Shown here piece after piece: positions 1 through 6,754 of a DNA stretch of 17,564 bases. The DNA lies in contig CAZPCC010000192.1 in NCBI GenBank assembly GCA_964584905.1, positions 1 to 17,564 of the forward strand. The letters are read 5' to 3'. The position numbers and the translations under genes were made by a program. Position 1 is the stretch's first letter, and the number at the start of each line of letters is the position of its first letter. The notes under the pieces are model-generated. The model worked only from the letters and a program-made list of their open reading frames with translations. It had not been told where the DNA came from and did not search any database. This DNA is from JALZIF01 sp964584905 (GTDB lineage: Bacteria; Gemmatimonadota; Gemmatimonadetes; Gemmatimonadales; Gemmatimonadaceae).

Positions 1-278
1 ACCTGCACGAGTGCGACTCCACCGCCGCCGCCCGGGAGTACCTGCTTCTACGTCTCGGTGAAGTGCAGGGACCGCCACTCTCCCGATTTGATGTACCCGC
101 AAGCGGCGGGGTGGCGTTCGCCACACCAGGCAATACCATGATCGCCTTCGTGCAGGGGAGCGTCGTCGCCGTGCTACACGCAGCCGGCCGGCGAGTGGTG
201 CCGCTGGGCGAGGTGGCAGAATCGCTCGTAGCGCTGCTGCGCAGCAGGTTGGAGGAGGATCGCGGTAGTCCTGCCTGA
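1..278 (+). CDS. C-terminal part of an unrecognised protein (5' end outside window)
   Basis: An open frame runs from the left edge (first complete codon at 3) to a TGA at 276-278, giving at least 91 residues. Codon use is typical of a high-GC coding region. The visible part contains a hydrophobic, beta-rich-looking stretch (GNTMIAFVQGSVVAVLHAAG, about residues 44-63 of the visible part), then a predicted helix ending in RLEED. I see no catalytic motif and do not recognise the family. A GTG at 63 could start a 71-residue protein, but the frame stays open and protein-like upstream of it with no stop before the edge, so truncation by the window is more likely. It converges on the amidohydrolase gene at 605, with repeat element A1 between them. 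That it is coding is fairly safe; its function is unknown. Confidence 0.6.
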   Translation, partial: LHECDSTAAAREYLLLRLGEVQGPPLSRFDVPASGGVAFATPGNTMIAFVQGSVVAVLHAAGRRVVPLGEVAESLVALLRSRLEEDRGSPA

Positions 279-604
279 CGGGCATCCCTGGCTGGCGGTA
301 CTAGCTGGCATCAATGTCGAAGGGTGCGACAGATGAGGCGGATTTGGGCGGATGAGGCGGATCGCATCGCGTTAGGGAAGGCATCGCTGCACGTGATCAT
401 TCCATGGTGTTGCTGTTGCTGTTCCAAGAGCAGTCAAAACTTTCTTTTGTTGAAAATCAGCTACGATTATCGATCTCTGACTCCCGACAATACCAATCAG
501 CCTCATCCGCCCCATCCGCCTCATCCGTCCCACCTTCGACATTGATGCCGGAAGGCAAGTCGAAGGAGGATCCTCGATGCGCGCCGAGGAGCCACCGCGT
601 CCCG
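279..604. other. Intergenic region, 326 bp, mostly repeat element A1
   Basis: This gap separates the convergent left-edge gene and the amidohydrolase. Apart from element A1 it holds a short perfect palindrome, GAGGATCCTC, at 566-575, just beyond the amidohydrolase stop on the minus strand. I see no RNA gene and no supported small ORF. The open frames crossing it are repeat-derived, with low-complexity Pro/His-Ser translations. Confidence 0.6.
305..551. repeat. Long inverted-repeat element, family A copy 1
   Basis: The left arm (305-377) begins CTGGCATCAATGTCGAA. The right arm (about 489-551) ends in its reverse complement, TTCGACATTGATGCC (535-549), so the outermost 15 bp match perfectly. 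Both arms then carry GATGAGGCGGAT-type purine-rich tandem units (left 332-361, right 498-527 in reverse complement). The centre (about 378-488) is much more A+T-rich and has no convincing ORF. The same arm sequence recurs in copy 2 at 2041-2246. It lies in the gap between two convergent genes. I see no transposase and no clear target-site duplication, so a MITE-like or REP/BIME-like element is an inference. A bidirectional terminator role is also possible. Confidence 0.8.
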
Positions 605-1945
605 CTATCGAGCCGCTCGAGCCTTCTCGTGGCTTTGCATGTACGCGAGCGCCATCGCCGTCATCGCGCTCACTCCGAGATCGAGTCCGCTGTCGTCAAT
701 GACGAAATCCGGTGTGTGATGATCCGCCGCCTCGTCGAAGGTGACGTTCGTCGCACGACCGCCCAGGGCGATATAGAAGCTCGGCACCTTCTCAGCGATG
801 AATGAGAAGTCCTCGGCGCCTGTCTCGGCTTTGAGCAGGTGTACGCGACCGGCCCCCGCGACCTGGTTCAACACCGGGATCATCGCGGTCGTGAGCGCAT
901 CGTCGTTGAAGGTCACCGGATAGGCAGTAGTCAGGGGGATCTGCACCTCGGCCGTAGCCCCCATGCTCTCGGCGACTTTGACGGCGGTCCGGCGGAGGCG
1001 CTCGTGGAGCAGCTTACGGTCGTCGGGGTGCAGCGCGCGGATCGTTCCGACCAGCTCGACCTGTTCCGGGATGATGTTCGACCGCACGCCGCCCGCGATC
1101 TTTCCGAACGTGATAACCGACGGGTTTTCGGTCAGCCGCATCTGGCGGCTCACGATCGTCTGCGCGGCCGTGATGATGTGCGCCGCCGTCACGATCGGGT
1201 CCACGCCGTTCCACGGATAGCCGCCGTGGGTCTGTTTGCCTTTCACGAGAATGCGGAAGTCGTCGGCGCTGGCATACGCGCCGCCGCGGGAGTAGAAGAG
1301 ATTGTTCACCTCCTGCTTGGCGTCGATGTGCAGGGCGAACGCGGCGTCGACGTCAGGTTCGGTGAGCACGCCCTGCTCGACCATCAGCTCGGCGCCCCCT
1401 TCCTCGCCCTCCGGCGGGCCCTCCTCCGCCGGCTGGAAGACGAACTTGACGGTCCCACGCAGCTCCGCCTTCATGGCCGAGAGCACCTCGGCGACTCCCA
1501 TGAGAATGGCGACGTGGGTGTCGTGGCCGCACGCATGCATCACCCCCACTTCCTGGCCGTTGTACGTCGTCGTCACCCGTGACGCGTATGGCAGCTGATT
1601 GCGTTCGGTGATGGGAAGCGCGTCCATGTCGGCGCGCAGCAGAACGACCGGACCGGGGCGGCCGCCGCGGAGCACTCCGACGACTCCTGTGTGCGCGACG
1701 CCGGTCTTGACCTCGATGCCGAGCGAGCGAAGGTGATCGGCGACGAGCTTTGCGGTGCGGGTCTCGCGGTTTCCGAGCTCGGGATGCTGATGGATGTCGC
1801 GCCGCCATGCGACCACCTTGGGCTCGAGGGCGGCGATCCGTGATTTCATCTGTTCGCTGAGTACCGGCGCCTGCGCGTGCGCGGAGAGTGCTGCGCAGGC
1901 AATGGTCCCGAACGAGAGAATGGTCGTGAACCTGCGTGGCGACAT
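605..1945 (-). CDS. Exported M20-family amidohydrolase (hippurate / N-acyl-amino-acid hydrolase type)
   Basis: The protein is 446 residues, in the usual 400-450 range for M20D metallopeptidases that cleave N-acyl amino acids or amino-acid conjugates with two metal ions. An N-terminal signal peptide is visible (basic MSPRR, a hydrophobic core, and AHA-Q near residue 25), so the product is probably periplasmic. Family motifs in order: HQHPELG 52-58, RADMDAL 104-110, MHACGHDTH 136-144 (C139 and H141 likely metal ligands), QPAEEG 171-176 (E174/E175), H206, GAEDFSF 376-382 and HHTP 419-422 (last metal His). The region around 220-330 fits the dimerisation/lid domain. The start is supported by GGAG about 8 nt upstream on the minus strand. 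It stands alone, flanked on both sides by family A inverted repeats. The exact substrate cannot be told from sequence; carboxypeptidase or aminoacylase activity are alternatives within the same family. Confidence 0.93.
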   Translation of the reverse strand: MSPRRFTTILSFGTIACAALSAHAQAPVLSEQMKSRIAALEPKVVAWRRDIHQHPELGNRETRTAKLVADHLRSLGIEVKTGVAHTGVVGVLRGGRPGPVVLLRADMDALPITERNQLPYASRVTTTYNGQEVGVMHACGHDTHVAILMGVAEVLSAMKAELRGTVKFVFQPAEEGPPEGEEGGAELMVEQGVLTEPDVDAAFALHIDAKQEVNNLFYSRGGAYASADDFRILVKGKQTHGGYPWNGVDPIVTAAHIITAAQTIVSRQMRLTENPSVITFGKIAGGVRSNIIPEQVELVGTIRALHPDDRKLLHERLRRTAVKVAESMGATAEVQIPLTTAYPVTFNDDALTTAMIPVLNQVAGAGRVHLLKAETGAEDFSFIAEKVPSFYIALGGRATNVTFDEAADHHTPDFVIDDSGLDLGVSAMTAMALAYMQSHEKARAAR

Positions 1946-2273
1946 GAGAAATCTCCTGAATCGGTCGAGTGCAGCGTTAGGATAGCGACAGAGCGGATCG
2001 AGAGGATCGGAGCATGCGAAGAATGTGTGATGGCCAGGCAGGCATCAATGTCGAAGGTGCGACAAATGAGGCGGATTAGCCCCGCGCGAAGGCGAATTCG
2101 AAAGTCGTAGCTTGGCTTTCACCAGTTGGTAACGCAAACAGCCGAGAGCTGGAAGCCAGCGCAGCGATGCTCGTTTCTAACGCAATACGATCAGCCTCAT
2201 CCGTCCAATCCGCCTCATCTGTCGCACCCGTTGACATTGATGCCAGAATGGCGAGGCTTTTAGCTACCAGCCC
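1946..2273. other. Intergenic region, 328 bp, upstream of the amidohydrolase
   Basis: It must contain the amidohydrolase promoter (minus strand) and the 3' flank of the E1 fusion gene. The only clear structure is repeat element A2 (2041-2246). A CGTTAGG heptamer occurs at 1975-1981. I could not identify a convincing minus 10/minus 35 pair, terminator or RNA gene. Confidence 0.55.
2041..2246. repeat. Long inverted-repeat element, family A copy 2
   Basis: The left arm (2041-2078) reads GGCATCAATGTCGAAGGTGC and continues into AATGAGGCGGAT. The right arm (about 2177-2246) is, in reverse complement, CTGGCATCAATGTCAACGGG followed by GTGCGACAGATGAGGCGGAT and a second GGATGAGGC unit. The right arm aligns with the left arm of copy 1 for roughly 70 bp, through to GCGTTAG, with only a few mismatches and one indel. 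The left arm has diverged after about 38 bp, so this copy is degenerate on that side. The centre (2079-2176) has no protein signature. It lies between the amidohydrolase promoter region and the 3' end of the E1 fusion gene. Confidence 0.8.
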
Positions 2274-4499
2274 TCAAACCGACAGCAGCTCCTCGATGCG
2301 CGCGCCGATGAGTTCAGCGTCAGGCAGCACCGCCTCCAGCAGCACCGGATGATACGGCATCGGTATGTCGTTCGGCGCAACCCGCTGGACAGGGGCATCA
2401 AGGAACCAGAAGGCATCCGCCGCTACCGCTGCCGCGATCTCGGCGCCGAATCCCGCCGTCAGATTGTCCTCGTGCACTATCAGGCACCGCCCCGTCTTCT
2501 TCACCGATTCCAGAACGGCAGACCGGTCCCACGGCGCCACCGTCCGCAGATCGATCAGCTCAACCCGGTCCGCGTAACGCGCCGCTGCTTCGGCTGCCCG
2601 GTGCACCATCGCTCCCCAGGTTACAAGCGTCAGGTCCGATCCCTCCCGTACCACACGCGCCCGGCCTAACGGAAGCACGTAGTCGTCGCCAGGGTAGCGT
2701 GCGCTCCCCTCGCCGGTCATCAGCAGCGAACGATGCTCGAAGAACACCGTCGGGTTGGGACTCCGCATCGCCGCCCGCAGCAATCCCACCGCGTCGGAGG
2801 AGTTCGACGGCATTGCCAGCTGCCAGCCGTAAGCGTGCGCGAACCGCACCTCGTCGCTCAGGCTGTGCCACGGATCGCCCACGTCCTTGCCAAAGCCGCC
2901 CGGCATGCGCACGACGATCGGCGCCGCGAACCGGTTGGCCGTGCGCCAGCGCAGGGTTCCGCAGTTGTTGAGCTGCTCGGTGGCGGGGTCGGCGTACTTG
3001 CGAAACTGTATCTCGGCTACCGGCACCAGCCCGCTTATCGCCATCCCCACGGCGCGCCCGATGATCCCCTCCTCGGACAGACTCGTGTCGAAGACCCGCT
3101 CGGCCCCGAACTGCTTCTGAAGACCCTCCGTCACCAGATGCACGCCACCCTTACGACCCACGTCCTCGCCGAACACGACCACCCTGGGATTCACCTCCAA
3201 CTCGCGGCGCAGCGTGCGCCTCACGGCTTCCGCGAACCGCAGCCGGTCGCCCTCTTCGTGAGGTTCATCGCTGCCTCCCAGCGCTTGGCGTTCGGCACGC
3301 GGCATTCCCCCGAACGCCTGATCGCTGCCCGAGGAGTCATCGGCATATACGTACTGCGCGATGCGCGCCGGATCGGGGAGCGGCCGCGCGCGCGCGGCGG
3401 TGAGTGCCGACTGCACGTCCCGCTCCACCTCCGCTTTCAGCTCCTTCCACTCGTCAGGCGAGAATAGTACCGGAACGAGATATTCCGCGAGCCGCGGGAG
3501 CGGGTCACGCTGCTCGTCGGCGGCGATCTCGGCTTTGGTGCGGTAGCCTTTCTGATTGTCCGGGCCCGAGTGGCTGCACAGCCGCGGCACCGTTAGGCGC
3601 ACCAGCGCCGGCCCCTCTCCCCCCCTGACGTGGCGCACCGCATCGGCGAGCAGCCCGGAGGCTTCGTGCGGATCGGTCCCGTCGCCCGCACTGACGAACA
3701 GATTCTCGAAGCTCGCCAGGTTGCGCGCTATGTCGCCGCCCGGCGTCTGCATGTCGCCTGTCACCGAGATCCCCAGACCGTTGTCCTCGATGTAGAAGAG
3801 CATCGGCAGCCGGAGCGTCGTTGCAATCGTCAGCGCAGACCAGAATCCGTTGGTGGCGACGGACGCTTCGCCGCCGAGCGCGATCCCAATCGAGCGGGCG
3901 TAGTTCTCATCGCCTAACACGTCGCGGTGGTAGGTGATCGCCTGCGCCCAGCCGGCGGTCGGCGTGTACTGCGATCCGACATCTCCCGACATGGGGAGCA
4001 CGATCGGCCCATCGCGGTTCGGCAGATTGCACACGACCCCGATGTCGCGGCCATCGCTGAAACCGCCCGCGCGGCCCAGCGGGCTGCCGAGCGCATCTTC
4101 CAGCGTCAGGCCCTGGGTGAGCAGAAAAGGGCGCGAACGATAGTAGGCTCCCGCCGCGTCGTGGCGCCCGTCGATCAGCGATCCGAGGATGATTTGAGCG
4201 ACGTCATGCCCGCGGGCCGAGAACTGGTAGAGAACCAGGTGCTCCTTCGGCACCGTAGCGCGGTTGCGGTTGGTCGCTTCCTCCACTTCATCCAGCGCTC
4301 GGGAGGCGAGCACGTCATATGCAATTCGCCGCCAGTCGAATCCTGATCGTGGCTCGCGGTCAGCGGAGCGCGAGGGTGCCTTGGATCCCTTGGACGAGCG
4401 GCGCGGGGGTGACTTGGATGCCATGGTCGGAATGTGGCCAGTGGTGGCTTGCAACACGAGGGGTGAGTGCAAGCGGGATGCGCGACGCGCGTCGCTCAT
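2274..4499 (-). CDS. Fused 2-oxoacid dehydrogenase E1 component, alpha and beta subunits in one chain
   Basis: At 741 residues this is about twice a single E1 subunit. It is the TPP-dependent decarboxylase of a branched-chain-type 2-oxoacid dehydrogenase complex. After a Ser/Arg/Lys-rich, probably disordered N-terminus (1-52), the alpha half spans about 85-370: substrate/TPP region near 90-190, and a cofactor motif beginning GGEAS (209-213) and ending EDNG (238-241). A short linker (about 385-417) leads to the beta half (418-741), with GEDVG 444-448, SEEGIIG 475-481, H545 in DPWHSLSDE, and PMPYHP 713-718. The start at 4499 overlaps the upstream stop as ATGA and has GGAGG just upstream, implying translational coupling to the CorC-like gene. 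Met26 is an alternative start without a clear RBS. No E2 or E3 gene is adjacent. A 2-oxoisovalerate substrate is likely, but pyruvate or another 2-oxoacid cannot be excluded. Confidence 0.93.
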   Translation of the reverse strand: MSDARRASRLHSPLVLQATTGHIPTMASKSPPRRSSKGSKAPSRSADREPRSGFDWRRIAYDVLASRALDEVEEATNRNRATVPKEHLVLYQFSARGHDVAQIILGSLIDGRHDAAGAYYRSRPFLLTQGLTLEDALGSPLGRAGGFSDGRDIGVVCNLPNRDGPIVLPMSGDVGSQYTPTAGWAQAITYHRDVLGDENYARSIGIALGGEASVATNGFWSALTIATTLRLPMLFYIEDNGLGISVTGDMQTPGGDIARNLASFENLFVSAGDGTDPHEASGLLADAVRHVRGGEGPALVRLTVPRLCSHSGPDNQKGYRTKAEIAADEQRDPLPRLAEYLVPVLFSPDEWKELKAEVERDVQSALTAARARPLPDPARIAQYVYADDSSGSDQAFGGMPRAERQALGGSDEPHEEGDRLRFAEAVRRTLRRELEVNPRVVVFGEDVGRKGGVHLVTEGLQKQFGAERVFDTSLSEEGIIGRAVGMAISGLVPVAEIQFRKYADPATEQLNNCGTLRWRTANRFAAPIVVRMPGGFGKDVGDPWHSLSDEVRFAHAYGWQLAMPSNSSDAVGLLRAAMRSPNPTVFFEHRSLLMTGEGSARYPGDDYVLPLGRARVVREGSDLTLVTWGAMVHRAAEAAARYADRVELIDLRTVAPWDRSAVLESVKKTGRCLIVHEDNLTAGFGAEIAAAVAADAFWFLDAPVQRVAPNDIPMPYHPVLLEAVLPDAELIGARIEELLSV

Positions 4500-5791
4500 C
4501 CCGCCTCCCTCACCAGAACACGATCCACCCGACGGCCGTCCATATCCACAACCTCCAGTATGAAACCGGTGAGCCGCACTGTATCGCCAACTTCGGGAAC
4601 GTGCCCCACCCGCTCCAGAACGAGTCCGCCGAGCGTGCGGCTGCCGCGCGCCTGCCCGCCCGGGAGCAGCTTGGCGCCAATAGCCAGCTCCACATCCTCG
4701 AGAGGGACGGTGCCGTCCACCAGCCAGGATCCGTCATCGCGCCGAACCATGTCGCTCGCGCGGCGGTTGACCAGTCCGGGAACGTCGGCCACGAGGTCGT
4801 CGAGGATGTCGTTCAGCGTGACCACTCCCTGAACAGAGCCGTATTCGTCGAGTGCGACCGCCATGTGCACCTCCGACTGCCGAAATCGCTGCAACAGCTG
4901 GAGCACCAGCATGTTCGCCGGCACGAAGTGCGGCTCGCGGAGCAGCGCTCCGACATCGAGCGGGCCGCCCGACAGGCATTGCGCCAGCAGGTCGGTCGCA
5001 CGTACTACTCCTTTCACATGGTCAACATCGCCCTCGCACACCAATAGCCTCGAGTGACCGGACCCCACCAGCGAATCATGGATCGTCTCGGCCGTGTCGT
5101 TCGCTTCGATCCAGTCGATGTCGGGGCGCGGCGTCATCACCGCGCGAACTTGCCGGTCGCCCACGTAGAACACGCGCTCCAGAATGTCCTCTTCCGTCTC
5201 ATGGACGACACCCGCCCGGGCGCCCTGCGCAATGAGCGCGCGAATGTCCTGCTCCGTTACCTCAGACTCCTCGGCAGACCCGACGCCGAAAAGCCGGGCT
5301 ATTGCGTTGGTCGAGGCGCTCAACACCGCAACAAGCGGCCGCGTGATGGTGGCCAGGCGCTGCATGGGCCGGGCGATGCGCATGGCGATGCCTTCCGGAT
5401 TGGCCATCGCGATACGCTTCGGCACGAGCTCGCCAACGACGAGCGTGAAGTAGGTGATCACTCCGACGATGAGAACGAAGGCGACGGTGTCCGCATATGG
5501 CGCTAGCCATGAGATTGTGGACAGTTGCTCGGCCAGGAGTTTGGATAGCCGGGCACCGCCCAACGCCCCAGCCAGGATTCCCACCAGCGTGATACCTATC
5601 TGTACGGCGGACAGGAAGTCCGTCGGCTCCTCCTTGAGAGCGACTGCGGCTCGTGCGCGCTCGTCCCCGGTATCCGCGAGATGCGCGAGGCGCGATTGAC
5701 GAGCCGTGACGACGGCTATCTCCGACATCGCGAACAGCCCGTTGGCAAACAGGAGCAGCAGGATAGCCAGGCTCTCGAAGAGAATCTGCAT
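4496..5791 (-). CDS. CNNM / CorC-HlyC family membrane protein with CBS pair ('hemolysin family')
   Basis: The 431-residue protein has the full family architecture. An N-terminal DUF21/CNNM membrane domain (about 1-190) has hydrophobic segments near 3-25, 58-80 and 100-122 and the typical GELVPKRIA (120-128). A CBS-domain pair follows (about 205-335, including VMTPRPDI near 208-215 and ALDEYGSVQGVVTLND near 313-328). The end is a CorC_HlyC small domain (about 345-428, DGTVPLEDVE near 349-358). Relatives sit in the cytoplasmic membrane and are linked to Mg2+/Co2+ export or tolerance; 'hemolysin' is a historical name and toxicity is not implied. It is the first gene of a minus-strand operon and its TGA overlaps the ATG of the E1 fusion. 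I see no strong Shine-Dalgarno sequence before the ATG at 5791. Transport direction and metal are inferred from the family only. Confidence 0.93.
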   Translation of the reverse strand: MQILFESLAILLLLFANGLFAMSEIAVVTARQSRLAHLADTGDERARAAVALKEEPTDFLSAVQIGITLVGILAGALGGARLSKLLAEQLSTISWLAPYADTVAFVLIVGVITYFTLVVGELVPKRIAMANPEGIAMRIARPMQRLATITRPLVAVLSASTNAIARLFGVGSAEESEVTEQDIRALIAQGARAGVVHETEEDILERVFYVGDRQVRAVMTPRPDIDWIEANDTAETIHDSLVGSGHSRLLVCEGDVDHVKGVVRATDLLAQCLSGGPLDVGALLREPHFVPANMLVLQLLQRFRQSEVHMAVALDEYGSVQGVVTLNDILDDLVADVPGLVNRRASDMVRRDDGSWLVDGTVPLEDVELAIGAKLLPGGQARGSRTLGGLVLERVGHVPEVGDTVRLTGFILEVVDMDGRRVDRVLVREAG

Positions 5792-5956
5792 GGGCGAAGA
5801 GAATTAGAGAGGTTTGGACAGTTTATGGAACAGTTGTTGACTGGCTACTGTGACGGGTGACCACACGCCGCCTTCCGTCCCGTCGATTGCTTCCGTCACC
5901 TCTCGCGGTGCGGAGATTGGCAACCATCAGCGTGACTCCAGAATTATCTTGCACTC
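5792..5956. promoter_or_regulatory. Divergent promoter region between the CorC-like operon and paaG
   Basis: This 165-bp spacer is the only non-coding DNA between two divergently transcribed operons, so it must hold both promoters. It contains the odd palindrome GGTGACC (5856-5862). A partner half-site, GTCACC, at 5895-5900 is the reverse complement of GGTGAC at 5856-5861, about 39 bp away, which could be an operator. A minus-10-like TTATCT (5944-5949) lies just ahead of the paaG ATG. A TTGGCA at 5917-5922 is spaced too far (21 bp) to be a good minus 35 element. No PaaX or PaaR gene is in the window, so the regulator is unknown. Confidence 0.35.
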
Positions 5957-6748
5957 ATGACGTATCAACTAATTGCGGTCGATGCCGCCGAGGGCGTGCT
6001 GACGATCACCTTCAAACGTCCGGACGTACTCAACAGCTTCAACCGCGCGAGGGCGCTCGAGGTGCAACGGGCGCTGGCGTATGCTGCCAGCGATTCCGCG
6101 GTCCGTGCCGTGCTGATCACCGGTTCGGGCCGCGGCTTTTGCGCCGGCCAGGATCTGACGGAAGCGCTGCCAAACGGCGATGCGCCAATGCCAGACATCA
6201 GCGAGATCGTCCGGTCGAGCTATAATCCAATCATCCGGGCCATCCGCAACCTCGAAAAGCCGGTGATCTGCGCCGTGAACGGCGTGGCCGCCGGCGCCGG
6301 GGCCAATCTCGCCTTCGCCTGCGACATTACGCTAGCAGCCGAAGAAGCGACCTTCGTCGAGAGCTTTTCCAAGCTCGGGTTGATCCCCGATACCGGCGGA
6401 ACCTTCTTCATCCCTCGGCTCGTTGGACTACAGCGGGCGACGGGGATGTTCTTTCTCGCCGACAAGGTCCCTGCTGCGACGGCCAAGGAGTGGGGGCTCA
6501 TCTGGGAGGTCGTTCCCCGGGCGGCGTTGCACGACACCGCGTTCAGCATGGCGAAGTCGCTGGCGTCGCAGGCGACGCGCGGTTTTGGGCTTACCAAGCG
6601 CGCATTGAACCGATCATTCGGGAACGACTTCGACGCGCAGCTGGAAGTTGAGGCCGAGGCGATGCAGGAAGCGGGTCGAACCAGGGACTACGCCGAGGGG
6701 GTTCGCGCCTTCCGGGAAAAGAGGCAGCCAGTCTTCAAGGGTAAGTGA
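5957..6748 (+). CDS. paaG: 2-(1,2-epoxy-1,2-dihydrophenyl)acetyl-CoA isomerase, PaaG type
   Basis: The 263-residue crotonase-fold protein matches the length and pattern of PaaG. PaaG isomerises the ring-epoxide of phenylacetyl-CoA to oxepin-CoA and also shifts double bonds later in the pathway. FCAGQDL (61-67) and NGVAAGAGAN (108-117) form the CoA/oxyanion-hole signatures. FSKLGLIPDTGG (137-148) carries D145 at the place of the PaaG catalytic Asp. The C-terminal AFREKRQPVFKGK is characteristic of the PaaG/PaaB branch. The start at 5957 gives a normal N-terminus, but I see no Shine-Dalgarno sequence ahead of it and a minus-10-like TTATCT lies only 7 nt upstream, so the mRNA may be leaderless. 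It is the first of six paa genes on the + strand, with paaH starting 6 bp after its stop. A plain enoyl-CoA hydratase is the alternative, made less likely by the context. Confidence 0.93.
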   Translation: MTYQLIAVDAAEGVLTITFKRPDVLNSFNRARALEVQRALAYAASDSAVRAVLITGSGRGFCAGQDLTEALPNGDAPMPDISEIVRSSYNPIIRAIRNLEKPVICAVNGVAAGAGANLAFACDITLAAEEATFVESFSKLGLIPDTGGTFFIPRLVGLQRATGMFFLADKVPAATAKEWGLIWEVVPRAALHDTAFSMAKSLASQATRGFGLTKRALNRSFGNDFDAQLEVEAEAMQEAGRTRDYAEGVRAFREKRQPVFKGK

Positions 6749-6754
6749 GGCTGG

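Noticed and set aside
305..551. A CRISPR-like array from the repeated GGATGAGGCGG units
   Set aside because: The units are too short, sit in two inverted arms, and have no regular unique spacers.
404..805. A + strand ORF starting inside repeat element A1
   Set aside because: It runs through the non-coding element and then antisense into the amidohydrolase, with a low-complexity Ser/Pro/Arg translation.
5856..5900. A defined PaaX/PaaR operator
   Set aside because: A GGTGAC/GTCACC pair is present, but half-sites 39 bp apart do not match a site I can name, and no regulator gene is in the window.
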